DNA of 64,000 bases. Origin: Physcomitrium patens (lineage: Eukaryota; Streptophyta; Bryopsida; Funariales; Funariaceae). The first letter of the stretch is position 1. Each line of letters starts with the position of its first letter. Below the pieces are notes generated by a model. The model did no database searches. It had not been told where the DNA came from and worked only from the letters and a program-made list of their open reading frames with translations. Location of the stretch: assembly GCF_000002425.4 (NCBI RefSeq), contig NC_037269.1, positions 6,041,135-6,105,134 of the forward strand, in the 5' to 3' direction. Shown in pieces: positions 10,380 to 22,722 of this stretch. The position numbers and the translations under genes are program-made.

Positions 10380-13300
10380 CCTCCGCATTTATTGCATTTG
10401 CAAGATTTTTTACTGGCTCCCATGTGCATTCATTGATATCATATCCGTGCCAATGGACAAGATATTCCAATTCATTTCGGCGCTGCCTTCAATCTAAGAC
10501 TTCTTCTTCTTTGAACTCTTCATTATTGTCCAATCATCTTATTCGTAGTTGATGATACATCTTAAATACTGCTCCAAAACTTGATTAACAAGCTCCATTT
10601 ATCCATCAGTTTGAGGATGAAATGTCGAAGATAGATTTATATCTACTTTTAGAATCTTAAAAAGAATCTATCAAAATCTTGATACAAACTGAGTTCCCTT
10701 ATCTGATATAATATCCTTGTATAATCCATGATAGCGATAAATATTGTCAAGAAAGAGCTTAGTTGTTTCTTTACTTGTGATGGATTTTGTACATGGTACA
10801 AAATGTGCCATCTTGGTAAAAGGATCTACTATAACAAATATAGAGTCATAAAAACCTGAGATTGGAAGATCTGTGATAAAATCAATAGAAACATAAGACT
10901 ATGGTTGTTTTGGAAAGGATAATGGCTAAAGAAGTTTGTAAGATCAATGATGAGGAGTTTTTGATCTTGAGAAAATTTTTTAAGATTTTATAAAATCTTT
11001 GATTGCTTTCTACATTTGGAGCCATCAAAAGTCTTTGGATATTAGTTCCAAAGTTTTATTGTACCCAAAATATCATGCTACTGGAAAGTCATGACGAGCT
11101 TGAAGAACACATAATCAAGTTTCATCTTCTAGAACATATAAGCGTCGCTCTAAATATAATAGATTATTCTTGAATTCAAACTTAGAAGTATCATGAGACT
11201 TTGAAGGATTTCTCTTAGTATCATGAATAAGAGGATCAAAAGACATACTTGACTAAACTTGCTTAATGAAAGTTGAATCAATAGTTAATATTGATTTCAT
11301 TGCTCGAAGATGAAGATGCTCTAGCTTCAAGAGAATTGTCCATTATTGATCAAAAGTAGCATCTCCTTCCTTTGGTGCAAGGTAAGATTGTCTAGAGTAT
11401 GCATCTCACAAACCTTGTTGTTTTCCTGATTGATAAGTAATCTTGAATTTGAATCTTGACAAAGACATACTCCAATGGGCTTGGCAACAATTCAAAATAC
11501 ATGCTGATATAAAATATTCAAGGTTCTTGTGATCCATATATAGGGTGACTGGACTAGAAGCATTTTTTAGATAATGGCACCATTTTTGAAACAAATCCAC
11601 GATTGCAAGAAGTTCTTTGTTGTGGATCTTGTAGTTGATCTCAGTTGTTGAAATTTTTCTGAAGTGAAAAGTTATTGGGTGAAGTTTATCACTTGTTTCC
11701 ATTTGTGATAATACGACATCCAAAGCAAAGTCTAATACGTCTTTTTCCATAAAAAATGGCTTAAAAAAATGATGCGATACAAGATTAGTGCAGAAATAAA
11801 GGCTATCTTTAGAGCTTCAAATGCTACTTCCGCTTCTTGATTCTATTGAAGTTTGTTTTTAGAAGTCAAACTTGTAAGTGGAGCTACAACTTGAGATAAG
11901 TCTTTGATGAAGATCCAATAGTAATTGGCAAATCCCAAAAAGCATTGGATATCTCTTACTGTTTTTGAGATCTTTCAATCTATAATAGTTTGAATTTTCT
12001 TAAGATCCATCATAAGTCCATCATTTGAAATGATGTATCCTAAGAAGTCGACATGATTAGTGTGAAATACACCTTTTCTATTTTGGCATAAAGTCCCGCA
12101 TCTCTTAGTTTTTGTAACACATGACGATCATGAAGTTCATGTTCTTCTATATTTTTAGAATAGATTAAGATATCGTTTAAGTAACAAATAATAAAATCAT
12201 CTAAAAACTCTCAAAAGACATCATTCATTAGATGTTGGAATGCTTCTGGTATATTTATAAGTCCAAAAGGTATGACATTTTATCCAAAATGTTCATACCT
12301 TGTTCGAAACGTAGTCTTCCATTCATCTCCTTTTTTGATGCATACCAGATTGTATGCTTTTCATAGATCTATTTTTGTATAGATCTTAATTTGATTCAAC
12401 TGATCAAAGAGTCTAGATATCAAAGGTAGCGGTGTCCTGATGTAATACGACTATATAGTGAAATTGTAATCAAAGTTGAATTTCTACTTAATATCTAATT
12501 ATCTTAGTTTAATTATAATTTGAGGTATCTTAATATGGCTTTTATAAAATCTTCTTAGGTTATTTTCTTATCTTAATAATTAGTAGGTTGAAGGTTAGTT
12601 AATAATTTTACCTTCTAGGTTGTAGAAACTCTTCTACTACCTTAAAAAGACCACAAATTAATAAAATCAGATTAGAAGAGGTAAATAACTAATATAGTTG
12701 GTACTAGAATTAAGTTGAGAGTAGGATTGGATTAAAAAATCCTTAGGATAGGATAGATTGATACGCGAGGATCGATCGTTTGTAAAACAAGGTCGAAATC
12801 AGACCTCTAGCCACTAAAACAACAGCCTAGGATAAAATAGGGTTGCATTCAAAGATCGAAGGTTAAATTTTGAGAGATAGCTTGAAGTTTATTCCAAAGA
12901 AATAAGAATTGTTTTGAGAGGGTTTTAGAGGAGTTAACAATTGTTGTTCAAAGTCATGATTTGTATCAGTGATTTGGATTTTATATAATACAATTAGGGC
13001 TAGCAATTTTGGCTAGTTCGTGCAATTGGCATGACATCTATAGTTGAAAATCTGATATTATTTGGATTATTGGGTGCTCTAAGTGTATACAAAATTTTGT
13101 AATAATCTAATGGCGTAGTTTAGAATTATCAAGTTTTTAGCACAAGAGGATTTTAGAAGGTGGTAGTTTGAGGTTGGGTAGGATTTCTATGATATCTAAA
13201 GATCTATCAATCGGATTAAGGTGAAAATTGGCATGGTGTTGGAAGACTTAAAAATCAAGCTACACACAAATTTTGAAACAAAGTTAACGGTTGAAGAAGG

Positions 13301-14590
13301 AGAAATTATTGCTGGGATTTCTGCTTCACTTTTCAAGTTGGCGGCCGAGTGACATTGGTGCAATTTTTGGAGGTGTTCTCACAATCTATAAGTTGGATTG
13401 GGCTAAAAATTCTTGAGCATTTAAAAGACTTGCATTGACAATTGTATGCAAAATTCCACATCAAGTGGATGGTCGGATTGGATGTTACAACTTGTTAAAG
13501 CTCATTGATTAGGATTGGGATTTATAAGAAAAAAATCTAAATTGCTTAAATATGAATGTAATAAGGTAATTAGGATTTATGTATGGTTAAGACTACTAAG
13601 AAGAGTGTTTTAAGCACTTTTGAATTGAAATTCAGATTCTATTCTTCTCGCATAAGTAAAACCTATTAGGGTTTTTTGGCTACTTATGAAACACAATCTC
13701 ACCTTTCACAGCTAGGTGTCCGGTGCATTCCTGAGCTAAACAACACGTTATACGACAACGGGTACTTATTCTTGATGGTGATTTTATTGAATCCTTGATA
13801 ATCGACACACATCTAGAATGATCCATCTATTTTCTTCACAAATAAAATTGGAGCTCCTGTTAGAGATTTGGAATGGCGTATGAAGTTCTTTGCTGGATTC
13901 TCTTCAATATACTCCTTGAGTTCAACAAACTCATTTTGTGATAAATTGTAGATTGGTCCAAATGGCAATTTTATGCTTTCTTAAAGGTCAATTGAGCAAT
14001 CATAGAAATGATGTTCCAGAAGAGTATCCGCATTTTTCTTCTCAAATACATCTTAAAAATCTTGATATTGGCTTGGAATGCTACTTAAAGTCTTTTCTTG
14101 AATAAAAACAGGTGTGGCATAAATGATACAAGGTGATCCTGCTTTTGCAGCATTGAAGAAAGCTCTTACACCTATAAATACAAATTTAATTATACTAGAC
14201 GTATGACTTTCTACTTGATTAACTATGCTTTTAGTCATATTTTTAGAAAAGTCAAGACTACAAGAAGTCCAATCTATTTTGGAGTTATATTTTTTTAGCC
14301 ATGATAAACCTAAAATGACTGGATTAGAGGAAGATCTAATGATATTAAATATTACTAAGCTATTATGACCATTAGTTGTTATTTTTATAGGAAGGGTTTC
14401 GTAAGTAACATCTCCTGAAGACAACGGATGACCATTTATGCCTTCTACATGAACATGTTTAGTTGTCTTCACTAAAAGTATGTTATGTCTTTTAGCAAAT
14501 TCTTCATCTAAAAAACATGCTGAGGCTCCTAAATCTAGCAAGGCAGAGGCTTTTTGATGTTGAGGTCCTAAAATAACATTTATCATAAAA
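10380..14590 (-). pseudogene. Chromovirus B pol polyprotein
   Basis: Domains appear in the usual order from right to left. The protease (14053-14586) reads ALLDLGASACFLDEEF, where DLG replaces the catalytic DSG of C and D. Reverse transcriptase is split by the solo LTR at 12433-13757. RNase H is at 11406-11750, integrase at about 10560-11250, and a chromodomain at about 10380-10520 (WHGYDI, TWEP and NLANA still legible). Stops and frameshifts occur throughout. The serine-to-leucine change in the protease fits a single C-to-T change. Gag-pol joining used the same TAG, 5 nt, ATG arrangement as C and D. Confidence 0.88.
12433..13757 (+). repeat. Solo LTR of gypsy A2 inserted in chromovirus B
   Basis: 1325 bp, TGTCCTGATG to ATACGACA, closely matching 6398-7764. 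Flanks GCGG (left) and ACGG (right) look like a target duplication with one transition. The reverse transcriptase sequence of B resumes directly on both sides. No internal sequence is present, so it is a solo LTR formed by LTR-LTR recombination. Confidence 0.9.
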
Positions 14591-14599
14591 CAAGGAGAG

Positions 14600-15667
14600 G
14601 GTTCTGAGGAGAGAATAAGACCTTCACTAGGCCTTATATAAGGTTCCTACTGCATGGTCCCTATTGTAGCTGGACAAATTTATTTTCTGACATGCTATCT
14701 TCTATGATCTCCATACTCCTCATTTAATGGTTGCATCGCTTCTTTGAATAATGTTGAGTAATGTACTTAGATTCTCCATAATATAAGCACAATCTTTTGT
14801 GACGATGATGAGTCTTTTTTTGCTGAGTAAGAGGTTTGAAACGTACCACATCAATTTGCATATCCTCTACTTCTGAATGTATGTGTTGAAGAGATGTTAG
14901 TATTGCCATTGAATTATAGTAACGTTGAATTCTACTTCTATAATTCTCAAATCAAAATTTAAAAAGACGATTGTCGTACTTCAGAATAAAGTCAATTGCT
15001 TGATTCAATGTTTAAGGATCAAGTAAGTTGAGCATTAATTTTTTTACCTCATATTATAATTTATAGAGAAATTAGCTAACAAATGCAACATCATTGCACT
15101 TGATATCAGTTGCAAGTTTTTAAAATTGTGAAGCGTACAACGTTATTGATTGATTGCTTTGTCAAAAATACTGATCTTGTTGCTTGTAACATAAATTATA
15201 TCATATTCTCCATACATGGATCAAAACTCCTCCAAAAAAGCCTCCAAATTATCCAATATTGGATCTTGTCATTCAAGAAAAGATGAAAACCATGATAATG
15301 CTGAATCTGAAAGAAGCGTACTAATGAATCTAACTTGCGATTCTAGAGTTGGATAGCTTTGGAATTGAAGTTCAATCACAAGTTGTACTTAATTGATAAA
15401 TCTTCTAAACTTTGATCTGATGCCATCAAACTTCTCGGATAGGACAATTCTTGATTCTCTAATCTTGGAAGGACATTCCACCATAGGAGAAGGGACTTGA
15501 TTTTATGCACATGTTAAAGCAGCTCCAATCATTTCTATAACTTCACTTCGTGCCAATCTTGTTGCTCCTTGTGGTGGTAAATTGAATTGATGCATCGTAA
15601 ACATTAACTCTCTCAATTGCTCTTATATTTAAGCCATTGTACTTTTCATTTGAGTAAGTTTTGCCAT
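14600..15667 (-). pseudogene. Chromovirus B gag
   Basis: The start ATG is at 15665-15667, in the same position relative to a GACATCTTCTC-like leader block as in C. Capsid-domain blocks (LSWFS, LPD, YASQFR equivalents) are recognisable but carry many stops. The zinc knuckle near 14770-14790 is degraded (CLYYGESKYITQHY in place of CX2CX4HX4C). The protein would package element RNA. It ends at TAG 14661-14663, and 5 nt later ATG at 14653-14655 opens the pol frame. Confidence 0.8.
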
Positions 15668-15761
15668 GATAACACTTGAAAAAGAGAAGATGTTTAATAT
15701 CGCTCAAGACAAATAAAAGAGAGGACTTGAGAACAAAGAAAATACTAAGAATTATATCAGT

Positions 15762-15788
15762 TTAGAAGAGGATATCCGTAACTTCTAA
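15762..15788 (-). other. Leader hairpin of chromovirus B
   Basis: TTAGAAG and CTTCTAA form a perfect 7-bp stem around a loop that is a decayed form of TTGCGGATTACCCT. It lies in the same leader position as the hairpins of C (29632-29659) and D (44688-44717). Confidence 0.55.
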
Positions 15789-15865
15789 TATACTTATGTC
15801 TTATCAAGAAAAAGAGATAATCCACTCTTAATCAAGATTAGACAAAGCTTTGATATTGTAAGTGT

Positions 15866-15876
15866 ACTCTTGTCAA
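15866..15876 (-). other. Self-priming PBS of chromovirus B
   Basis: TTGACAAGAGT on the - strand, exactly 2 nt inside the 5' LTR. It is the reverse complement of ACTCTTGTCAA at 16051-16061, which begins 31 nt from the TATATATA box (16085-16092). A TATCAAAGC motif, a decayed tRNA-iMet-type site, lies 23 nt inside the LTR. Confidence 0.7.
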
Positions 15877-15878
15877 TC

Positions 15879-16436
15879 TGTTAGGAACAAAAACTTGATA
15901 AAAATAAATAAATAAGTGAAACTTCTCTCAAAAAAAGATGACAAAATAGAAATAACTCAATATGAATATTAAGAAAGAAAATAGAATGGCTATTGCTAAA
16001 AGACAAGAAAATTAGAGATCCTTGAAACTAGACTAGAAGCAAGAAAGGAATTGACAAGAGTGAAGAGGGCTTCACTCTTGTCTCTATATATACTATCTAA
16101 CTAGGGGCTATATGGCAATGTTCTATAGGACCTCTAATATGTGCTGACTTTATAGGACACATGCCTTGACTTACAAGGTGAGTTTTTCTACATGTGCGCC
16201 ACATAGGTAGCTTGGTCTTCAAGCTAACAATATGTGTAGTACATGGTCAACTTGTTGACCACATTTTTAATCCAAAAAATCAATTGAAGATACCTATAAA
16301 GTCAAAGTAACATCTATAAAGCTTCTAAGAAGCTTCCATAGGAAATACTATAGAATTAACTTATTTTTACCTATTTTTACTTACTTCTACTTATTTATAT
16401 ATATAATTACTCGCTTACATGCGTATGTTTATGACA
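15879..16436 (-). repeat. 5' LTR of chromovirus B
   Basis: 558 bp, on the + strand TGTTAGGAAC to TTTATGACA. It contains a TATATATA box at 16085-16092 and the predicted transcript start at 16061. It shares the region around GGCTATTGCC and the TATA-initiator block with the LTRs of C. Its right edge is flush with copia gag sequence. Confidence 0.9.
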
Positions 16437-17040
16437 TCTCCTACAATAAGTATTTCTATTCCTCTTCCTATTCATTGGAAAGCACTTCTTTTTCTTCGTC
16501 GTCATCTTGTACTTGCATTACAACATCAATATTTATAAATGGAAGATCCGATAAAACTTTGAAAGAATCCTCAATCTATGTTTGATCATCAAAAGACCAT
16601 TTTTCTTCCACACGCACGTCATAATTAGACACATTTACATGTCTTGGATTTTTCAAATTTAAATGCTTTCAATAGTGAAATATATAGTATTATCTTACAA
16701 TTACAATTATGTAGACAAAGCATCTTTGAAGAAGAAATGATTGAAAAAATTCTCTCTATATTTCCTCCTGTATCTGCTCTGCTTGCACAACAATACATGA
16801 ACATGAAATTTCAGAGTCATTTTGATCTCATGTCCTATCTACTTCTTGCAGAGAAGCAAAATGAATTACTCTTACATAATGCGGAAGCTCATCCTATTCA
16901 AACTATAATTCTAGCACCTCATGCACTTAATATTTCAAAGTCTAAAAAAAAATGATATAAACATAGGAAACATGCTCATAAGTATCAGGGTAGTCATAGT
17001 CAACCATTTCTACCTATACAGAAAGAATAAACATTCTACT
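16437..17040 (+). pseudogene. copia gag relic
   Basis: Matches Cop1 gag from the block equivalent to PTISISIPL onward. The largest open piece (16644-16955) reads through the QSIFEEEMIEKILSIFP and LLLAEKQNELLLHNAEAHP segments shared with Cop1. The 5' third is missing and a frameshift lies near 16600. It includes the KYQGS region where Cop1 stops being homologous. Confidence 0.82.
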
Positions 17041-17199
17041 ATTAATTATAATAGAAAATAAAAATTAGAGATATGTTCTTAACATAAGTGTGGAATGATT
17101 GCATATTTAATACATGCATGCAAAACTTTAGAATATTTTATTAAAATATTCTAAGAAAATAAGAAACTACGAGCTGAGGCTCGTGAAGTTCATACCATA

Positions 17200-18620
17200 G
17201 ATGCATCGATGGATTCAATTAGTGTTGATGACTTAAAGGCTTATATGAATGACAAAACCTCTAATGATGAATCAAATGATGCACTTATTGATTCTGCAAC
17301 AACACATACTATCTTGTAAGATAGATAATTTTTTATTGAAAAATCTTCAACTTGGCAAACTAAAAATATGATTACTTTGGTTGGAACAAATGCGTTTTGT
17401 TTCTAAGAGGGCACAGCGATGGTAAAATTACCTACGGGTTCTATCAAAAAATATAAACATGCAATGTTTGCACCCTTAGTACATCGGAGTCTGATCAGCT
17501 ACCGAGATAAACATATTAATGGTTATCACCTCTTAACCACCATTTTAAATAGAAAAGAGGTTTTGGTTCTTCAAAATAACCATAAAGTTGTTGAAAAAAC
17601 TTTTGCTATAATAAATGGTTTATATCGAATTGTGATTTGGCCTCCCATTATATTTAATTTTGTATCATCTATCACAAAGAGTCGTGTTTCTCTTTGGTAT
17701 GGACAATTAGAACATCCAAGATCTATATTATTTACAAAGATTATTCCATGTATAACTGGGTACAATTTAAAGCTTGGAGATATAGACTCTATGGAATTAT
17801 ATCGTACATGCATGTAAGGCAAAATGTTCACTCGGCCTTAAATTTGGAAACTCCTATAAGAATCACCACCAATACTTGAAAGATTGCATGATGATATTTG
17901 TGGTCCTATTAATCCAATATCAGGACCATTTTGTTATTTTTTGGTCCTTGTTGATGCATCAAGTAAACAATCACATGTTTTATTATTATCAAGTCAAAAC
18001 ATGGTGTTTGCCAATCTTATATCTATGCTTATTTATTTTTGGACATATTTTCTTGATTATCCTATAAAAATATTACGTATGAATAATATAAAAGAATTCA
18101 CATCAAAGTTTTTTGAATACTATTGTACTGTAATAGAAATTGAGTTGATATATTATGTTCTATATAAACATACTAAAAATGGACTTATAGAATTATTTAT
18201 AAAGTATATAAAACTCATTATCCGACCACTTCCCTTTCACGTAAATTTATGTGCATCTATGTGGGATCATGCAATTTTAGATACTACAACATTAATATGC
18301 CTTCGCCTTTCTTCTCTTGAAATTGTTTCACCACATGAGCTCATTTTGGATCATATTCTAAATGTATTTCACTTATGAGTATTTAGTTGCCGTGCTCGGA
18401 TTCCAGTACCAGAACCTCAATGGTGTACCATTGGAGCTCATGGACAAAAAGGCATATATGTTGGTTTTGATTTACCAAGCATTATTTGTATTGTTGATCC
18501 ATCAACTGGCACATTATTATGTGCATGTTTACAAAATTACCGTTTTAAAGAAAATATATTCTCATTTCTTTAAAGAGGAGTATCCAATCAATAAAGAAAT
18601 AAAGTACTCATATTTGAAGT
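17200..18620 (+). pseudogene. copia protease-integrase relic
   Basis: DALIDSATTHTIL near 17280 is the protease active-site region (DSA where DSG is usual). A pre-integrase zinc-binding segment follows at 17419-17817, with H at LEHP. The integrase core is read in 17884-18378: D of DDICGPI, then MNNIKEF where copia integrases normally have a D in place of the first N, then E in NGLIELF. The missing second catalytic Asp would by itself abolish integration. Frameshifts near 17820 and 18365 and several stops confirm a pseudogene. Confidence 0.82.
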
Positions 18621-18629
18621 ATTAAAAAC

Positions 18630-20730
18630 GTTTACAATGAATCCTGATTCTAGAACATCTTTGGTAGAAACTGAAGTTGCTAAGATTTTGCATCTAAAAT
18701 GGATCGCAGATGAAACACCTGATGGCTTCAATGATATACTTAGAATTTCAAGAGTTCTTATTAATAAGGCTCAAAATGTACCTGCTCAGATTGCAATGCC
18801 ATTCATTACAATACCTCAAGTTATAACAACAACAAGTAAAAGAATTCTTCGACTAGATAAGTAACCATATAAGAAGAAAGCTATAAAATTGACTAATCTT
18901 GGTATTATTTCTCAAAAAATTGCCACTCATCATGTGGGACTACCAATTCATGATGGTATATCCATGCATAATGTACCTTCAATTCCTATAAAAAATAATC
19001 TTGGAATTGGAAAGAATAAGAACAAGTTAAGTAAAGAATTATCTATTTTGTATTGTACTACAGATGATATTTGGAACAAATCATTTATTACAATAGATGA
19101 ATCATTTACATATATGATTATAGAAGCCCTTTCTTTCAAGGAAAATGATCTTGAACCTCAAACCATTGAGGAGGCGATGCGTCACTCTGATTGGTCAAAA
19201 TGAAAAACTGCTATTGAGAAGGAGTATACCTCTTTGCATAAGAGAAAAGTCTTTGGTCCAATTGTAGACACTCTTATATCTCATCCTATGGGATATAAGA
19301 TGGTCTTAATATACAAGCGAGATGCTCAAGGTTAAATAACTTGCTATAAAGTTTGTCTTATTGCTCAAAGATTTACTCAACGATTTGGCATTGATTATGA
19401 ATCTATATATTCTCTAATCATGAATTCAATTGCATTTTGATATATTATTGGAAAGACAATTCATACCACCCTTGAAATGCATTTGATGGATGTAATAACT
19501 GCATATCTATATGGTTCTCTTGATGCAAATATTTATATGAAAGTTCCACGTGACTTAGAAACAGGAACTCTAAATAGACCTGCTCTGGAACAATATCATG
19601 GTATTAAATTATATAAGGCCTTGTATGATTTAAAATAATTTGGATGCATGTGGTATCAATATCTTCAAGATTATTTAATTACAAATAAGTTTGTAAGTGA
19701 TCGACTAATTTCTTGTTTGTTTATCAAATGAGATAAAACTAAATTTGTGATCATTTCTATATATGTTGATGATCTTAATCTAGTAGACACTACATCTACA
19801 TGTGTTACAGCTATTAATCTACTTATATGTAAATTTGAGATAAAAATACTAGGAAAAATAACTTTCTACATTGGTCTTTAGATTATGCATCTAACAGATG
19901 GTAGCATTTTTCTCTACCAACTAATATATATTAGATAAATCTTATAAAGATTTAATAAGATTGATGCTTATCTATTGTCTATACCAATAGTTGGATGTGG
20001 TCGTTATGGTCATGATTCATACCGTCTATGCGAGGAAGAGGAGGAAATATTGAGAGATCAATATTCATGGTTGGAGCACTTTTATATTTAATTACATCTA
20101 CAAGATCAGATATTGCATTTGTAATTAGTGTTCTTGCAAGATATAGTGCACGTCCAATACTACAATATTAGAATGGCATCAAATATTTATTATGTTATTT
20201 AAAAGGTATTGAAGACTTGGGATTATACTACACACAATTTATAGATTCAAAATTGGTTGGATATTGTGATGCAAGATATAAATCTAATACTCCAATAGCT
20301 AAATCTCAAACATGATATGTATTTTTAAGACATGGAGCTGCAATATCATGGAAATTAGTGAAATGAATAATAATTGCAACTTCATCCAACCATGTAGAAA
20401 TTATTGCCTTACATGAAGCATCTTGAGAATGTATTTAGTTGCTATCAATTTATAAATTCATTCAAACAACCTATAGATTTTCATATGATGATCTTCCAAC
20501 TATCTTGCATTAAGATAATAGTACTTATATTGCACAGATGTAAGTTGGTTTCATTAAAGGCAACATGACAAAGCATATTGATCCAAAGTATTTTAGTTAT
20601 ATACTCATGATTTGTTTAAACACTTATAATTAAGAAAATTGAATCTACAAATAACCTTGCTAATCTCTTCACCAAAGCTCTTCCATTGTGCAACCATCGT
20701 TGACTTACTTATGGCATTGATATGTGACGA
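18630..20730 (+). pseudogene. copia reverse transcriptase-RNase H relic
   Basis: The stretch TIEEAMRHSDW near 19165-19195 marks the start of the copia RT domain (family form EA..S..W..A). YVDDLN, the RT active site, is near 19763-19780. RNase H follows, with a GYCDARY segment near 20260 and NHVEIIALHEAS near 20390. The copia C-terminal motif ANLFTKALP is near 20655-20685. In-frame stops are numerous, and most fit C-to-T changes at CAA, CAG or TGG codons. Confidence 0.85.
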
Positions 20731-20958
20731 CTTTCTTTTCTTGAATAAGAAAGTTAATGAGCTTTTTAAATAATTAAAGAAAATGATGTTGTACTCTTTT
20801 TCCTTCATCTATGATTTTTTCATTAAATACAATAAGATTTTCTTAGATAAGATTTTAATGAAGCAACAATTATTGATCTTGCAAGATCACAGAAAAGTAT
20901 AGATCATAATTCTATACAAATTTTATATTATATAAATATTATGATGAGCGAGGAAGAG

Positions 20959-21229
20959 TGTTGAAAGCATTAAATATAGCCGGCGTTCTCCATAATATTT
21001 ATTGTAGACTATATTAAATATTATAGCTACAGTATTTAGAGTCTAGTGGAGAAGAATTTTTTATGCTTTCCCCTTTCTCTTCTTGTATACGAGACACAAC
21101 TAGATCAATAGAATTTTATGTGTGAAGCTCTCTCTCCTTAGAATCCCTCTTGTGTGTATGACTTACTACTACTCTTATGTGTGTGTATTACTTACTACTA
21201 CTCTTGTATTTTTCTAAACATTCTCAACA
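20959..21229 (+). repeat. 3' LTR of copia Cop2
   Basis: 271 bp from TGTTGAAAGC to TTCTCAACA, preceded by the purine tract GAGCGAGGAAGAG. It is homologous to Cop1's LTR and shares its repeated TTACTACTACTCT units. Confidence 0.9.
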
Positions 21230-22722
21230 CTTCTATAACTCAATCAATAAGATGTATGGTGATGAAGAGTGATCCATTGCAAAGTTCTTGATGTGGAGCA
21301 ATGTTTTCTAATAACATAATAGAACATCCAACCTTTAGCTCCAAATAAAATGGTGGCAATCCAAATGAACTAAAACTATTTAAATACTTGATTAAATAAT
21401 AAATACTATTATTGAGACTATCTTCTATAATTGCTATATTTGCATGGAAAAAAATACATGAAACTTCAAAAAAACTTTCTATTATACACTTGTTTAGATC
21501 ATTGAAATCATAATTTCTTGCAAATAAAATTAACATATTGGTGAAATATTCATCTCCAAGTATCTAGACTTCATTTAATCTTGAATAGATAGCTTGAATC
21601 AAATCATTTGATGTTGGACTTACTTTTATATATTCTAAAAAAATTATTGTACTTTTCAATGGATTTACAATTATTGATCCATTTCCAATCTGCAAATAAA
21701 AACCATTGTTAGATATATTATACAAAAATATTATATTCAAAAAATTATTTTTTACTTTCATTAGGGAGGCTTCTTCTAAGCATTGATTCTACTTTTTATT
21801 TTCTAATAATTCTATTTCTAAGCATGCTCTTTTAAAATTTTAATTATAGTACTCCATTTATAGTATGTAAATTTTTAAATAAATATAGTCTATATACCAC
21901 ATTTAGAAGAAGTCAAAGATAGAATCTATCTTTTGTATTAGGATCAATAAAATATAATCTTTCAATTACAAATCCATATTATCTTACTATCTACTTTTTT
22001 GAAATCTTATTCTATACAAAATGTTGTAAAAATTCTTGATATTTGTATTTTTGAGCAATCTCTATAGATTCACATATTTCAAAAAATACTATCAAAGTTA
22101 TTTTTTGCTGCTATAAACGGACTAAGACTTGTGCCGCATCATTATTTAGATTAAAAACTACTTGATGCATTCCAAGAAGATATAATGTCAATCAAACCAC
22201 ATTTGAAATTTCATGCATTTTCATTCCAAAAAAAATTCCATGCTACTTCTAAAGCTCTAATATATGATGCATCAATATATTACTTGATCTCATCCTCTTC
22301 ATTTCTAATTTGTATTATTATACAATCATATCATTTATAAATATACTTGTAAATATATTTCATAGTAAGAATTGAAGTAAAAATCTTAATGTTGACATGA
22401 AAATTATATTTTTTGCTAAAGATAAGATTGTATGGAACAACATCTCTATTGTTCACAACATTATTGCCAATATTAAAAGTTATTCGATTATTTTTTCTAT
22501 TATCATAGCTATTACCATCCATTGATTTTACTTCTTGATATTCTTTTAGATATTTCTTTTGACATATTCTATCCTTCATACATGGAGCTTGCATATTTTA
22601 AGGTCCATATACACTATGAACCATGCAAGTACTAATTGTCTCAAATAACAATGGATCTTCTTCTTTAACAAGAAACTTTGCATTAAAAATTCTATCAATA
22701 TTGGCTAAATTTCTTACCTTGT
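21230..22722 (-). mobile_element. Helitron RepHel relic, C-terminal part
   Basis: On the - strand, sequence from 22722 down encodes, with many stops, the later part of the Helitron replication initiator domain. Markers are EEDPLLFETISTCM, then PCMKDRICQKKYLKEY, then VVPYNLIFSKKYNFHVNIKI and YKYIYK (22331-22594), then YKYQEFLQHFV and RLYFIDPNTKDRFYLR. The sequence then jumps near 21720 to the late PIF1-like helicase segment (FYLQIGNGS, 21564-21761; ELKVGCSIMLLENIAPHQELCNG, 21240-21536). The helicase nucleotide-binding motifs are therefore deleted. The end is cut at 21230 by the copia LTR, so the 3' hairpin and CTRR terminus are not present. Frame and sequence continue at 53426 across element T. 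Confidence 0.85.

Larger units (their letters stand above)
10086..16436 (-). mobile_element. Chromovirus B (decayed, 3' LTR missing)
   Basis: Order on the - strand: 5' LTR (15879-16436), self-complementary PBS, leader, gag, pol with chromodomain, then the start of the extra 3' ORF, cut at 10086 by an A2 LTR. It is a diverged relative of C (29015-35341). A solo A2 LTR splits its reverse transcriptase. On the right it interrupts the gag of copia Cop2 at 16437. Confidence 0.9.
16437..21229 (+). mobile_element. Ty1/copia element Cop2 (5' end missing)
   Basis: The order gag, protease, integrase, reverse transcriptase, RNase H, purine tract, 3' LTR places it in Ty1/copia. The N-terminal part of gag, the leader and the 5' LTR are absent, because chromovirus B's LTR begins at the break point. 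Many stops are present. The 3' LTR abuts the Helitron relic at 21230. Confidence 0.92.
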
